Source: Rhodospirillum sp. (GTDB lineage: Bacteria > Pseudomonadota > Alphaproteobacteria > Rhodospirillales > Rhodospirillaceae). From it: DNA of 38,793 nucleotides. The DNA is taken from contig JAIOYK010000054.1 of NCBI GenBank assembly GCA_021741145.1, positions 1 through 38,793 on the forward strand. The letters run 5' to 3'. The translations under genes were made by a program, and so were the position numbers. The notes beneath the pieces are model-generated. The model saw only the letters and a program-made list of their open reading frames with translations, made no database searches and was not told where the DNA came from. Each line of letters starts with the position of its first letter. Positions within the stretch are counted from its first letter, which is position 1. Below are positions 7,611 through 15,944 of this stretch, in pieces.

Positions 7611-8615
7611 TTACCGCGCGGCGGGCGTGGCGGAGGCCGTCGAGGGAGACGAGTCCTCGGTGTTCGATTTCGCGCCCGTCCGCTTCACCAGGAAGCTGAT
7701 GTACAGGGGCAGCAGGATCGCGGTGGTCACGGTGCTGGCCGCCACCTGAACGGTGGCGAGGTTGGCCAGGGGCATGAAGGCGGCATTGGCGGTGGCGATG
7801 GCCATGGGGGTGGCCACGGCATTGCCCGCGGTCGAGCCCTCGGCGGCGCCGACGATGGGGTTCCAGCCGAGCATGCGGAAGACCAGGAAGCCCGCGGTTC
7901 CGGTGAACAGGACGGTGATCACGCCCAGCAGGACGCCCGCGGCCCCACCGTTGATGATGGCGGCGAAATTAATCCCCATGCCCAGGGCGAAGGCGAAGAA
8001 GGGGATCAGCATGTCGCTGCCCTTGGACAGGAAGGCGCGCATGTCCTCGTCGGCGTTGCCCAGGAAGACACCGACCAGGATCGGCAGCAGCACGCTGATG
8101 AAGGACACGAAGGAGAAGAAGCCGTCGACGAAGCCCATGGCGCCGAAGATGGTCAGGGCCACCATGGTCAGGAAAGGACCGTCGTTCAGGGCGAGCAGGC
8201 TGTACGCGGCCTTGTCGTCGGCCTTGCCGTACTGGCCGACCACGGCGACATAGAGGCCACCGTTGCTGTTGGTCATGGCCGCGACGATGGCCAGGGGCAC
8301 CAGTCCCAGGAACAGGCCCTCGGGACCGGCCAGGGCGTAGGCGATCAAGCCCACGGCGGCGCCGACCACCCATTTGACGGCGAGCAGGGTGGCGCCCTTG
8401 GCCGCGGCGGCGCCCACGTTGCGCAGGTTGATCTGGGCGCCCGCGCAGAGCAGGAACAGGGCAATCAGGGCGCCGGCGCTTTTGACGAACAGGGCCTCGG
8501 TGAAATTGCCAATGCGGAGAAGGTCGGGGAAGAGGGTGTTGATCGTGGCCGCGAGCAGCAGTGGCACCACCATCATGCCGCCGGGAATCCGATCGAGCGT
8601 GGCTTTTATTCTCAT
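7611..8615 (-). CDS. kdgT: 2-keto-3-deoxygluconate permease family transporter
   Basis: The 334-residue, highly hydrophobic protein of about ten membrane segments starts MRIKATLDRIPGGMMVVPLL, the typical KdgT N-terminus, and belongs to the KDGT family of proton-coupled inner-membrane transporters. The conserved NSNGGLY and GSTAGNAVATP segments are present. AGGAGG precedes the ATG. Lying between a PrpR_N-type regulator and the kinase/PdxA2 pair, it probably imports the four-carbon sugar acid (D-threonate or D-erythronate) rather than 2-keto-3-deoxygluconate. The family is secure; the substrate is inferred from neighbours. Confidence 0.85.
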   Translation of the reverse strand: MRIKATLDRIPGGMMVVPLLLAATINTLFPDLLRIGNFTEALFVKSAGALIALFLLCAGAQINLRNVGAAAAKGATLLAVKWVVGAAVGLIAYALAGPEGLFLGLVPLAIVAAMTNSNGGLYVAVVGQYGKADDKAAYSLLALNDGPFLTMVALTIFGAMGFVDGFFSFVSFISVLLPILVGVFLGNADEDMRAFLSKGSDMLIPFFAFALGMGINFAAIINGGAAGVLLGVITVLFTGTAGFLVFRMLGWNPIVGAAEGSTAGNAVATPMAIATANAAFMPLANLATVQVAASTVTTAILLPLYISFLVKRTGAKSNTEDSSPSTASATPAAR

Positions 8616-8729
8616 GGTCGCCTCCTATGGCCAGTCCCTTCGGGGGATCGGTCCGTGTTGGTCTTGAGGCGATAGTGTCCCGCTCGCTGGATGAAATCGC
8701 AAAAGTCTATTTGTTACAAAAATTATGCT
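8616..8729 (-). promoter_or_regulatory. Upstream region of the permease operon
   Basis: This gap carries an AT-rich core around 8695-8745 containing the inverted repeat TTTGTTACAAA (8710-8720), unlike the GC-rich surroundings. It is a plausible binding site for the adjacent regulator. No sigma-54 signature (GG-N10-GC) was found, which agrees with the regulator lacking the sigma-54 contact loop. Confidence 0.35.
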
Positions 8730-10496
8730 TCATAATGGATCGATTGTGGTTCGCCGCATTTTCCGCCAGAGGGTGCTCCGCCCGATCCCAAGTCTTTCCG
8801 CGGCGGCGCTTTTGTTTCCACTTTCGGCGTTCAGGACAAACTGGATGATTTCCGCTTCCATCTCCTCCAGCGTCAGGGAGGGATCGAGGGTCAGGCCCGC
8901 TTTGTCCCATTTTGAAACGGTGTCGGTGGGCGGTCGAGGAATATCCGTGATCCGGTCCGCCCCATCGGCGGCGTCGCGGACCAGGGAATCGACAAAGCGG
9001 CTCAACTCCTCGAAGTTGCCGGGCCAGGGGCGCTCGAGAAGGGTCCGCATGGCCTCCTCGGAGAAGCCGGAGAGGGTTTTTCCATGGCGGGCGTTGGCCT
9101 CCATGAGCGCGTAGAGGACGGTGCTTTCGAAGATCTTCGGGTCCTCGCGGACGCTGGGCAGGCGGACCACGCGGGTCTCCAGCAGGTCGGCCAGGACCGG
9201 GGAGAGGACGCCCTGGCGGGCCAATTGGCTGGGCGGCATCTGGAACAACAAGACGACGCCGTGGCCGTAGCTGGTGAGTTCCCGGGCGAGCAGCTCCTGA
9301 TCGGCGCGGCGCAGGCGTTCGACGCCGATGATATGGGCGAGGGATCCGGTGGAGGCGGCCAGCAGGTCGAGGGTCTGGCGCAGGGCCTCCCGATTGGCCT
9401 GGCGGATTTCGGTGCCGCAGAGCAGGGTGGATTCGGGTCCGTATAGGGCGGTCTGAATGGCGCGCAGCATACGCGTGCGCCCGGTTCCCGGCTCCCCCAC
9501 CAGGGCCAGGGAGCCGAGTCCGCCGAGGCGGTCGCGGGCCACCCGGGCGGGTTCGCTCAGGTGGTGGGCGTCCGCCGCCAGTTGGAAGAGGGAGGAGGGC
9601 TGGCTGTGCAGCAGGTGGTGGCGGACGGGGCGGTCCCCGACTACATCGGCCCCATGGAACAGCAGGTAGCGGCTGCCGCCGATCCGGGGCGCGAGCAGGG
9701 CATCCTGTCCGCCCTCGCCGGAGAGCGGCTTGTCGCGCAGGAGATAGGGGCCCTCGGGCAGGCCGGGGTGTTCGGCGAAGAAGGGGATCAGGCGATCGCG
9801 CCAGCGGCTCCGCTCATCACCCAAGGGCGCGGTGTGGGACAGGGGGACCTGGGTGCCCTCGGCGTCGCAGAGAGCGGTGCCCTGGCCCAGGCTGTCCAGG
9901 CAGGTCTCCACCACGTCCCGCCGGGTGTTGGCCCGGCGCATGCCGCGCAGCAGGTTTTCGGCCATGTCGAAGGCCAGATTGATGGATTCCGGGCCGGAGG
10001 TGATGAGCAAGCCCTTCACCCCCGCTTCCTCGGCCAGGCGGACGGTGACGGTATCGCCGATGACCACCCGCCCTTCGTCCCGGGCCTTGAGGATGGCGCT
10101 ATGCACCTCGGATTGGTCGTGGACGACGGTATAGGGGATGTCCACGTCCAGGTATTGGGAGAAGGTGGTGACGCCGGAGCAGACATTGGGAAAGCCGATC
10201 AGACTGACCCGGCCCTGATAGTTCTTGATGAAGGAGGTCAGGCGAAACAGGTCGTAGCCGGAGACGGAGATTTCGATCACCGGCAGGGTGCCGCGCCGTT
10301 CGAGGAAGGCCGCGGTGCCGCCCCGACTGATGATCAAATCAATGCCCTTGGCCCGCGCCCAATCGAGCAGGGGCAGGGCGTCCTCGAGATCGGCGGTGCG
10401 GACGGAGACATCCAGATTGGGCCGCCGCCGGGCGAGCCGCCCACCCTGGGTGGCCAACCCCCGATAGGGCGCGATCAGCAGAACTTTTCCGAGCAT
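8730..10496 (-). CDS. PrpR_N-domain regulator with degenerate AAA+ domain and Fis-type HTH
   Basis: The 588-residue protein starts with a PrpR_N sensor domain (about residues 5-170, including IDLIISRGGTA). A central AAA+-like domain has Walker A GEPGTGRT, and a Fis-type helix-turn-helix (NKSAAAERLGIGRSTLWRKM) ends the chain. The GAFTGA loop that contacts sigma-54 is absent, and the usual Walker B segment (GTLFLDEI) is replaced by GSLAHIIGVERL. It therefore should not remodel sigma-54 polymerase and is probably a DNA-binding repressor or sigma-70 activator responding to a small acid. It sits upstream of the permease, kinase and PdxA2 genes on the same strand. ATG 10496 has GGAAGGA eight bases upstream; a start at 10535 is possible. 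Confidence 0.82.
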   Translation of the reverse strand: MLGKVLLIAPYRGLATQGGRLARRRPNLDVSVRTADLEDALPLLDWARAKGIDLIISRGGTAAFLERRGTLPVIEISVSGYDLFRLTSFIKNYQGRVSLIGFPNVCSGVTTFSQYLDVDIPYTVVHDQSEVHSAILKARDEGRVVIGDTVTVRLAEEAGVKGLLITSGPESINLAFDMAENLLRGMRRANTRRDVVETCLDSLGQGTALCDAEGTQVPLSHTAPLGDERSRWRDRLIPFFAEHPGLPEGPYLLRDKPLSGEGGQDALLAPRIGGSRYLLFHGADVVGDRPVRHHLLHSQPSSLFQLAADAHHLSEPARVARDRLGGLGSLALVGEPGTGRTRMLRAIQTALYGPESTLLCGTEIRQANREALRQTLDLLAASTGSLAHIIGVERLRRADQELLARELTSYGHGVVLLFQMPPSQLARQGVLSPVLADLLETRVVRLPSVREDPKIFESTVLYALMEANARHGKTLSGFSEEAMRTLLERPWPGNFEELSRFVDSLVRDAADGADRITDIPRPPTDTVSKWDKAGLTLDPSLTLEEMEAEIIQFVLNAESGNKSAAAERLGIGRSTLWRKMRRTTIDPL

Positions 10497-10577
10497 GGGG
10501 GGAATCCTTCCTCCGACCGTGTCATTTTGAACCATGGAAGACCGGAGGGCGGGCGTGGGTCAAGGGGGGAGGAGGAC

Positions 10578-10623
10578 GGGGGCGCCGCCCCCAAACCCCC
10601 GTTGGGAAGCGGCGGCCTCCCAA
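10578..10623. repeat. Tandem-hairpin element, copy 2
   Basis: GGGGGC paired with GCCCCC around GCC (10578-10592) is followed by TTGGGA paired with TCCCAA (10602-10623). The layout and the trailing CCC-TCC sequence resemble the elements at 1615-1663 and 20988-21032. It lies just upstream of the regulator gene, so it is not simply a terminator for that gene. Confidence 0.5.
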
Positions 10624-10660
10624 ACCCTCCCTAAAAGGGAAACGAGCCTTTGTTTTGTTT

Positions 10661-10805
10661 CGTCGTCCCCGCTCCCCTTCCGTCATTCCCGCGAAGGCGG
10701 GAATCCAGGGTTGATTTCGCTGTCGTGGGGGAAAGGCGCGCTTGTCGCGTCGAGCGCTTCCGTCACCGGTTCCCGCCCTGGGTCCCCGCGTTCGCGGGGA
10801 CGACG
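10661..10805. repeat. 145-bp direct repeat, left copy, built of REP-like hairpins
   Basis: This sequence recurs at 11111-11255, exactly 450 bases further on, with about four mismatches. Inside it, a 27-base hairpin unit at 10681-10707 (CGTCATTCCCGCGAAGGCGG and onward) pairs imperfectly with an inverted unit at 10779-10805. Each unit is itself a small palindrome. The two copies bracket a GIY-YIG nuclease gene. Confidence 0.85.
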
Positions 10806-10818
10806 GGATGAGGGGGGC

Positions 10819-11109
10819 TTAGCGGAGGAGGTCATCGTACAGATCCCTCCAGCCTGGATTGTCTTGTTCGATCAAGTCCAGTTTCCAGGCGCGGCGCCAC
10901 TTCTTAAGCGTTTTCTCCCGGATGATGGCCTCTTCCATGGAGGGGTATGGTTCCATGTGGACCAAGTGATGGACGCGATACCGTCGCGTGAAGCCGTCGG
11001 CGGCGCCGGTTCGGTGTTCCCAGACCCGGCGCGCGATGTCGCTGGTGACGCCCACGTACAGAGTCCCATTCCGTTCGCTCGCAAGAATGTACACAACCGG
11101 GCTTTTCAT
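10819..11109 (-). CDS. Small GIY-YIG nuclease family protein
   Basis: The 96-residue protein starts MKSPVVYILASERNGTLYVG. It has the paired VYI/YVG (GIY-YIG) motif, the following TSDIARRVWEHR with the catalytic arginine, and REKTLKKWRR with the conserved glutamate. It is a stand-alone nuclease domain of the UPF0213/YhbQ-like type, which cuts DNA in other members. It fills the space between two 145-bp direct repeats, the right copy beginning two bases before its ATG, so its expression signals must lie in the repeat. It has no metabolic neighbours, which suggests a mobile or repeat-associated gene. Its own activity is unproven. Confidence 0.8.
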   Translation of the reverse strand: MKSPVVYILASERNGTLYVGVTSDIARRVWEHRTGAADGFTRRYRVHHLVHMEPYPSMEEAIIREKTLKKWRRAWKLDLIEQDNPGWRDLYDDLLR

Positions 11110-11110
11110 G

Positions 11111-11255
11111 CGTCGTCCCCGCTCCCCTTCCGTCATTCCCGCGAAGGCGGGAATCCAGGGTTGATTTCGCTGTCGCGGGGGAAAGGCGCGCTTGTCGCGT
11201 CGAGCGCTTCCGTCACCGGTTCTCACCCTGGGTCCCGGCGTTCGCGGGGACGACG
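11111..11255. repeat. 145-bp direct repeat, right copy
   Basis: This matches 10661-10805 with about 141 of 145 bases identical by eye. It contains the same inverted pair of REP-like hairpin units. Recombination with the left copy would excise the nuclease gene as a circle of about 450 bases. Confidence 0.85.
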
Positions 11256-11326
11256 AAAGGAAAAACACCAAATGCACATTGAGATCCCTGCATCCCTTTT
11301 CCAAGCGCTGGCCGGTCGGACGGAAA

Positions 11327-11350
11327 AAGCCCGGCGCGGAGGCCGGGCTT
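11327..11350. terminator. Bidirectional intrinsic terminator
   Basis: AAGCCCGGC (11327-11335) pairs perfectly with GCCGGGCTT (11342-11350) around a six-base loop. On the minus strand it is followed by five T residues and on the plus strand by a short T run. It lies 22 bases before the group II intron 5' end. Group II introns often sit just after terminators. Confidence 0.65.
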
Positions 11351-11773
11351 TCCAGGAACAGTGGGGTTCGGGGTGCGCCAGGTTAAGGCGCGTGTTTTGA
11401 GCGGGTGAGAATCCCGCCCGTGCGCTGGTAGCGACAGGGTATGGAACCGAGTTCTTGGGCTGTCGTCGGCGACGGCGGCGGTTAAGCGTAGAACAGGGGT
11501 GTGCAGGCCGTAACGCAAGTGAACCTATTGAGCCTCGAAAATTCTCGCGGGAGCCGACCCCGTCCAGACGGAGGGAAGGCCCTGGCCGAACCGGCGTTAG
11601 GCTGCAAATGCCATTGCGAGCCGGGGAGTGGCCCGGCGGTAACCGGCAGCAAGGGAAACCGGAGCTCCGGTGACGGACGGCGAGAAGTCGGAGGCGGTCA
11701 TAGTACCGAGGAAGCCGGGTAATGCCGGTGGAGGGAAGGGCCGCCGGGTTTTGTCTTCGCTGGAAGGAAACAC

Positions 11774-13093
11774 ATGTCTGGACTCAGAGCCGAGAAAGAA
11801 GTGTCCCCGGAACTCCAGCGGATAGCGTTCAAAGCGAAGCAGGACAAGCGGGTTCGATTTACGTCCTTGGCCCATCTGCTGACGCCCGATTTTCTGAAGG
11901 CCAGCTTTCAGAAGCTGAACCGGCACGGAGCCCCCGGCCCGGACGGCGTGACGATGGAAACATTCCGGGAGACCCTGGATGTGGAAATCGACGACGTCTG
12001 GCGGGAGCTGCGGGCGGGACAGTATCGGGCCTCTCCGATCCGCCGGGTCTACATCCCCAAAGCGAACGGCAAAGTCCGTCCGCTGGGGGTGCCGACGGTC
12101 CGGGACAGAACGGTGCAGCGAGCGGTTGGAGAGATCCTGAGCACGGTCTATGAGCCGTATTTCAAGGATTTTTCCTATGGGTTTCGGCCCGGTCGCTCGA
12201 CCCACGATGCACTGGAAAGCCTTCGCGTCACCATCGACCGGGCTCCCGTCCGCTGGGTGGTGGAGGCCGATATCGCCAGTTACTTCGATACGGTCAACCA
12301 TCACTGGCTGATGAAGTTCCTTCAGCACCGGATTGCCGACCGAACGCTGCTGCGTCTGGTGGCGAAATGGATAAAGGCCGGAGTCATGGAAGGTGGTGTC
12401 GTCCGCCGCAGCGAGGAGGGAACGCCGCAGGGCGGCCCCTTATCGCCGCTGCTGGCGAACATCTACCTGCATTATGTCCTGGATCTGTGGTTTGACCACC
12501 GGTTCCGACCGACCACGGTCGGGGCTTGTGCTCTGGTCCGTTACGCGGACGACTTCGTGGTGTGCTTCGAGCACAAACATGAGGCCGAACGGTTCCGCGA
12601 GGACCTGGAGGCGCGGTTCGCCGAATTTGGACTGCGTCTGTCGGCGGAAAAGACCAGACTGATCGAGTTCGGGACAGAGTCCACGCAGAACGGCCAAACG
12701 GGTCCATCCGAGACGCCGCGCAGTTTCGACTTCCTCGGCTTCACGCATTACATGCGGCGAAAGGGGAAGCGGGAGGGGTGTCATCGGGTGGCCCGCAAGC
12801 CGAGCCGGAAAAGCCGCAACAAATTCCTCGACGGCGTCGCTGACTGGTTGGGGCGCAATCGGCACCTGTCGGTCTGGTTTCAGGCGAAGGTTCTGCAACG
12901 CAAACTGAGGGGCTACTTCGCCTATTTCGGTTTGCGGTATTGCCTACCGGCGCTTCGCCACATCAAGTGGCCCGTCGAACGGCTGTGGATCATGGAACTA
13001 CGCAAGCGCAGCCAGAGGCACCACCTCTGGTGGAGAAGTGTCCTGCGCCAACCCTGGTTCCATTCTCTGCCCGCGCCAGCACTTCGACGATGA
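11774..13093 (+). CDS. ltrA: Group II intron reverse transcriptase/maturase
   Basis: The 439-residue protein has the reverse transcriptase core: GAPGPDGVTMETF (RT1), RRVYIPKANGKVRPLG (RT2), EADIASYFDTVNH (RT3), EGTPQGGPLSPLLANIYL (RT4) and the catalytic YADD (RT5). A maturase (X/GIIM) domain follows, with RKLRGYFAYFGL near the C-terminus. No C-terminal HNH endonuclease is present, so it is an endonuclease-minus bacterial class that would prime from nicked or replicating DNA. It sits inside the intron RNA between the 5' domains and domain V. No frameshift or loss of catalytic residues is seen, so activity is plausible. Confidence 0.95.
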   Translation: MSGLRAEKEVSPELQRIAFKAKQDKRVRFTSLAHLLTPDFLKASFQKLNRHGAPGPDGVTMETFRETLDVEIDDVWRELRAGQYRASPIRRVYIPKANGKVRPLGVPTVRDRTVQRAVGEILSTVYEPYFKDFSYGFRPGRSTHDALESLRVTIDRAPVRWVVEADIASYFDTVNHHWLMKFLQHRIADRTLLRLVAKWIKAGVMEGGVVRRSEEGTPQGGPLSPLLANIYLHYVLDLWFDHRFRPTTVGACALVRYADDFVVCFEHKHEAERFREDLEARFAEFGLRLSAEKTRLIEFGTESTQNGQTGPSETPRSFDFLGFTHYMRRKGKREGCHRVARKPSRKSRNKFLDGVADWLGRNRHLSVWFQAKVLQRKLRGYFAYFGLRYCLPALRHIKWPVERLWIMELRKRSQRHHLWWRSVLRQPWFHSLPAPALRR

Positions 13094-13111
13094 ACGGAAT
13101 GCAAAACCTGG

Positions 13112-13183
13112 GAGCCGGATGCCTTAATTGGGCACGTCCGGTTCTGCGAGGGGGGCGGTCAGGAATGGCCGTCCCTACCTCAC
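13112..13183 (+). ncRNA. Group II intron domains V and VI
   Basis: Domain V starts GAGCCGGATGCC (13112) and closes with GGGCACGTCCGGTTC, forming the usual 34-base hairpin. Domain VI follows. GGGGCGGTC pairs with GGCCGTCCC (two G-T pairs), and GAGG pairs with CCTC below a bulge holding the A at 13177, the expected branch point. This supports a splicing-competent 3' end. Confidence 0.8.
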
Positions 13184-13196
13184 CGAGGCACGGCCT

Positions 13197-13228
13197 CCCC
13201 GATAGGGGCGCGGGGACAAGGTCCCCGC
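13197..13228 (-). terminator. Hairpins after the aspartate aminotransferase gene
   Basis: GCGGGGAC pairs with GTCCCCGC (13210-13228), and CCCC/GGGG (13197-13208) forms a second small stem. They lie just past the aminotransferase stop codon and before the intron 3' end. There is no T-tract, so the stronger original terminator may be the hairpin at 11327-11350, now separated by the intron. Confidence 0.45.
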
Positions 13229-13235
13229 CTCTTGG

Positions 13236-14495
<1,260 letters not shown>

Positions 14496-14523
14496 CTACG
14501 GACCGACGGGCGAGGGGAAAAAC

Positions 14524-15768
14524 CTACTCCCGGTCCGCTTGGCGCGCAAGGCCTCCTAAGGCCGGTGTTGGCGGATTGGCCGGGATCGTGGTCTTCCGGA
14601 GGACGACCCGGTTCCGGCCGTCGGCCTTCGCCGCGTAAAGGGCTTGGTCCGCCGCGTGCAGAAGGTGGTCCAGGGCCGTGGCCTCGGCGGGCAGGTCCCG
14701 CCCGGGGATCGTGATCAGGCCGATGCTCGCCGACAGGCGCAGGATGCGTCCCGGGGATCCCTCCAGGGCGAGGGACGTTCCGGCGATCCGGGCACGGATG
14801 GCTTCGGCCAAGTCCAGGGCTTCGGCCTCCGTCAGTCCGGGCAGGAGCAGGGCGAATTCCTCGCCCCCCATGCGCGCCAACAGGGCGTCTCCGGGCAGGG
14901 TCTCGGCCAATAGGGTCGCCGCGTGGCGCAAGGCTTGGTCTCCCACCGCGTGTCCGTGGGTGTCATTGACCACTTTGAAGTGGTCCAGATCCAGGGCGAG
15001 GACGGCGAGGGGGATGTCGTCCCGCCGCGTCCGCTCCAGAACCACTCCGGCCCGAGCGAAGAAATCCCGGCGATTGCGGAGGCCGGTCAGGGGGTCTCGT
15101 TCGGCGAGGTGGCGCAAGCGACCGTTGAGGCGCTCGGTGGTGATGCCGACGCTGGCGAATCCGGTCAGCAGGGAGGAGATGAAGGTCACCAGGAAGAGCA
15201 TCCGTCCTTGGCCGCTGTCGTCCATGAGGGCGTCCGCCGATCGGGTGAGCAACAGGTAGGGAGTCCGCCCCAGATGGACCAAGCCGGTCAGGAGGAAGCT
15301 GGCGACCAGCAGCTTGCCCAGCAAATAAGTTTTGTCCCGCCAGAGGGGCCAGAGGGCCAGGGAGGTGAGCAACATATAGCAACCGATCATCAGAGAGGCC
15401 AGCGCCGCCCGGATGAAAAAGGGGACATCGAACACAACCAGAGTGGCTAAGGCGACCTCGTAGGACAAAAGGATGAAGGGCCAGGAGCGGCGTGGCTTGG
15501 GCTGCCCCATGAAGGCCCAGGACCCCAACCAAGCGAGGTGAAGCGCCAGAAGCAGGAACCCTTGGCCGAGCAGGATGGAGAGCGGTTGGGGAAGGATCCC
15601 ATGATTGGTCAGAAGGATGATGGAGAACAGCGCCAAAACCCGCCCCAGGGTCCACTCGCCCAGTCCCGGGGTGCCCCTGTCCCGCCACCAAAGCAAACCC
15701 AGGACAAGGGAGGCCATGACTTGAACCAACAGCAGGGCAACGACTAACGTAGGGACATCCAAAGTCAT
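14524..15768 (-). CDS. Membrane-anchored diguanylate cyclase (GGDEF)
   Basis: The 414-residue protein has an N-terminal half of about six hydrophobic segments (residues 5-205) and a C-terminal GGDEF domain. The canonical motifs DPLTGLRNRRDF, LDLDHFKVVNDTHGHAVGD and RMGGEEF (GGEEF at 301-305) are all present, so it should make cyclic di-GMP from two GTP. The allosteric I-site RxxD five residues upstream is missing (LPGD), so product inhibition is unlikely. The membrane part matches no sensor domain I recognise. A paralogue with the same architecture lies immediately upstream. No strong ribosome-binding site precedes this ATG. Confidence 0.9.
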   Translation of the reverse strand: MTLDVPTLVVALLLVQVMASLVLGLLWWRDRGTPGLGEWTLGRVLALFSIILLTNHGILPQPLSILLGQGFLLLALHLAWLGSWAFMGQPKPRRSWPFILLSYEVALATLVVFDVPFFIRAALASLMIGCYMLLTSLALWPLWRDKTYLLGKLLVASFLLTGLVHLGRTPYLLLTRSADALMDDSGQGRMLFLVTFISSLLTGFASVGITTERLNGRLRHLAERDPLTGLRNRRDFFARAGVVLERTRRDDIPLAVLALDLDHFKVVNDTHGHAVGDQALRHAATLLAETLPGDALLARMGGEEFALLLPGLTEAEALDLAEAIRARIAGTSLALEGSPGRILRLSASIGLITIPGRDLPAEATALDHLLHAADQALYAAKADGRNRVVLRKTTIPANPPTPALGGLARQADRE

Positions 15769-15944
15769 GGTGGAGGTGAGCTTTCGTGAAGGCGGTAGGC
15801 TTGGGCTTCGCGGAAGGAATGACCCCGAAGGGAAGCACCCTAAATGATTATCCGTATACGCGGATATCAGGAAAGTGAACCGTATCCCAAAGCCTTGGTC
15901 GGAGACGACACGCCTCCCCCCTCCTCCGGATCGGGAAGGAAGTT

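Larger units (their letters stand above)
11373..13183 (+). mobile_element. Group II intron, apparently complete
   Basis: The element begins with GTGCGCC at 11373, matching the group II 5' consensus GUGYG. It carries a reverse transcriptase/maturase gene and ends with recognisable domains V and VI. Domain VI has a bulged A (13177) a few bases before the final AC at 13183, giving a length of about 1.81 kb. It is inserted in the intergenic space 3' of the aspartate aminotransferase gene, on the opposite strand and 22 bases past a terminator hairpin. The ends are inferred from consensus and folding, not from an empty-site comparison. The intact YADD motif and complete frame suggest it could still be active. 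Confidence 0.85.

Noticed and set aside
8616-8729. A sigma-54 promoter before the permease
   Set aside because: No GG-N10-GC pair with the right context was found, and the regulator lacks the sigma-54 contact loop.
9561-10634. A 357-residue plus-strand frame over the PrpR_N regulator
   Set aside because: Antisense shadow of a well-supported gene, with no recognisable domain.
10661-11255. The direct repeats considered as a CRISPR array
   Set aside because: Only two long copies exist, with a coding gene between them and no regular spacers.
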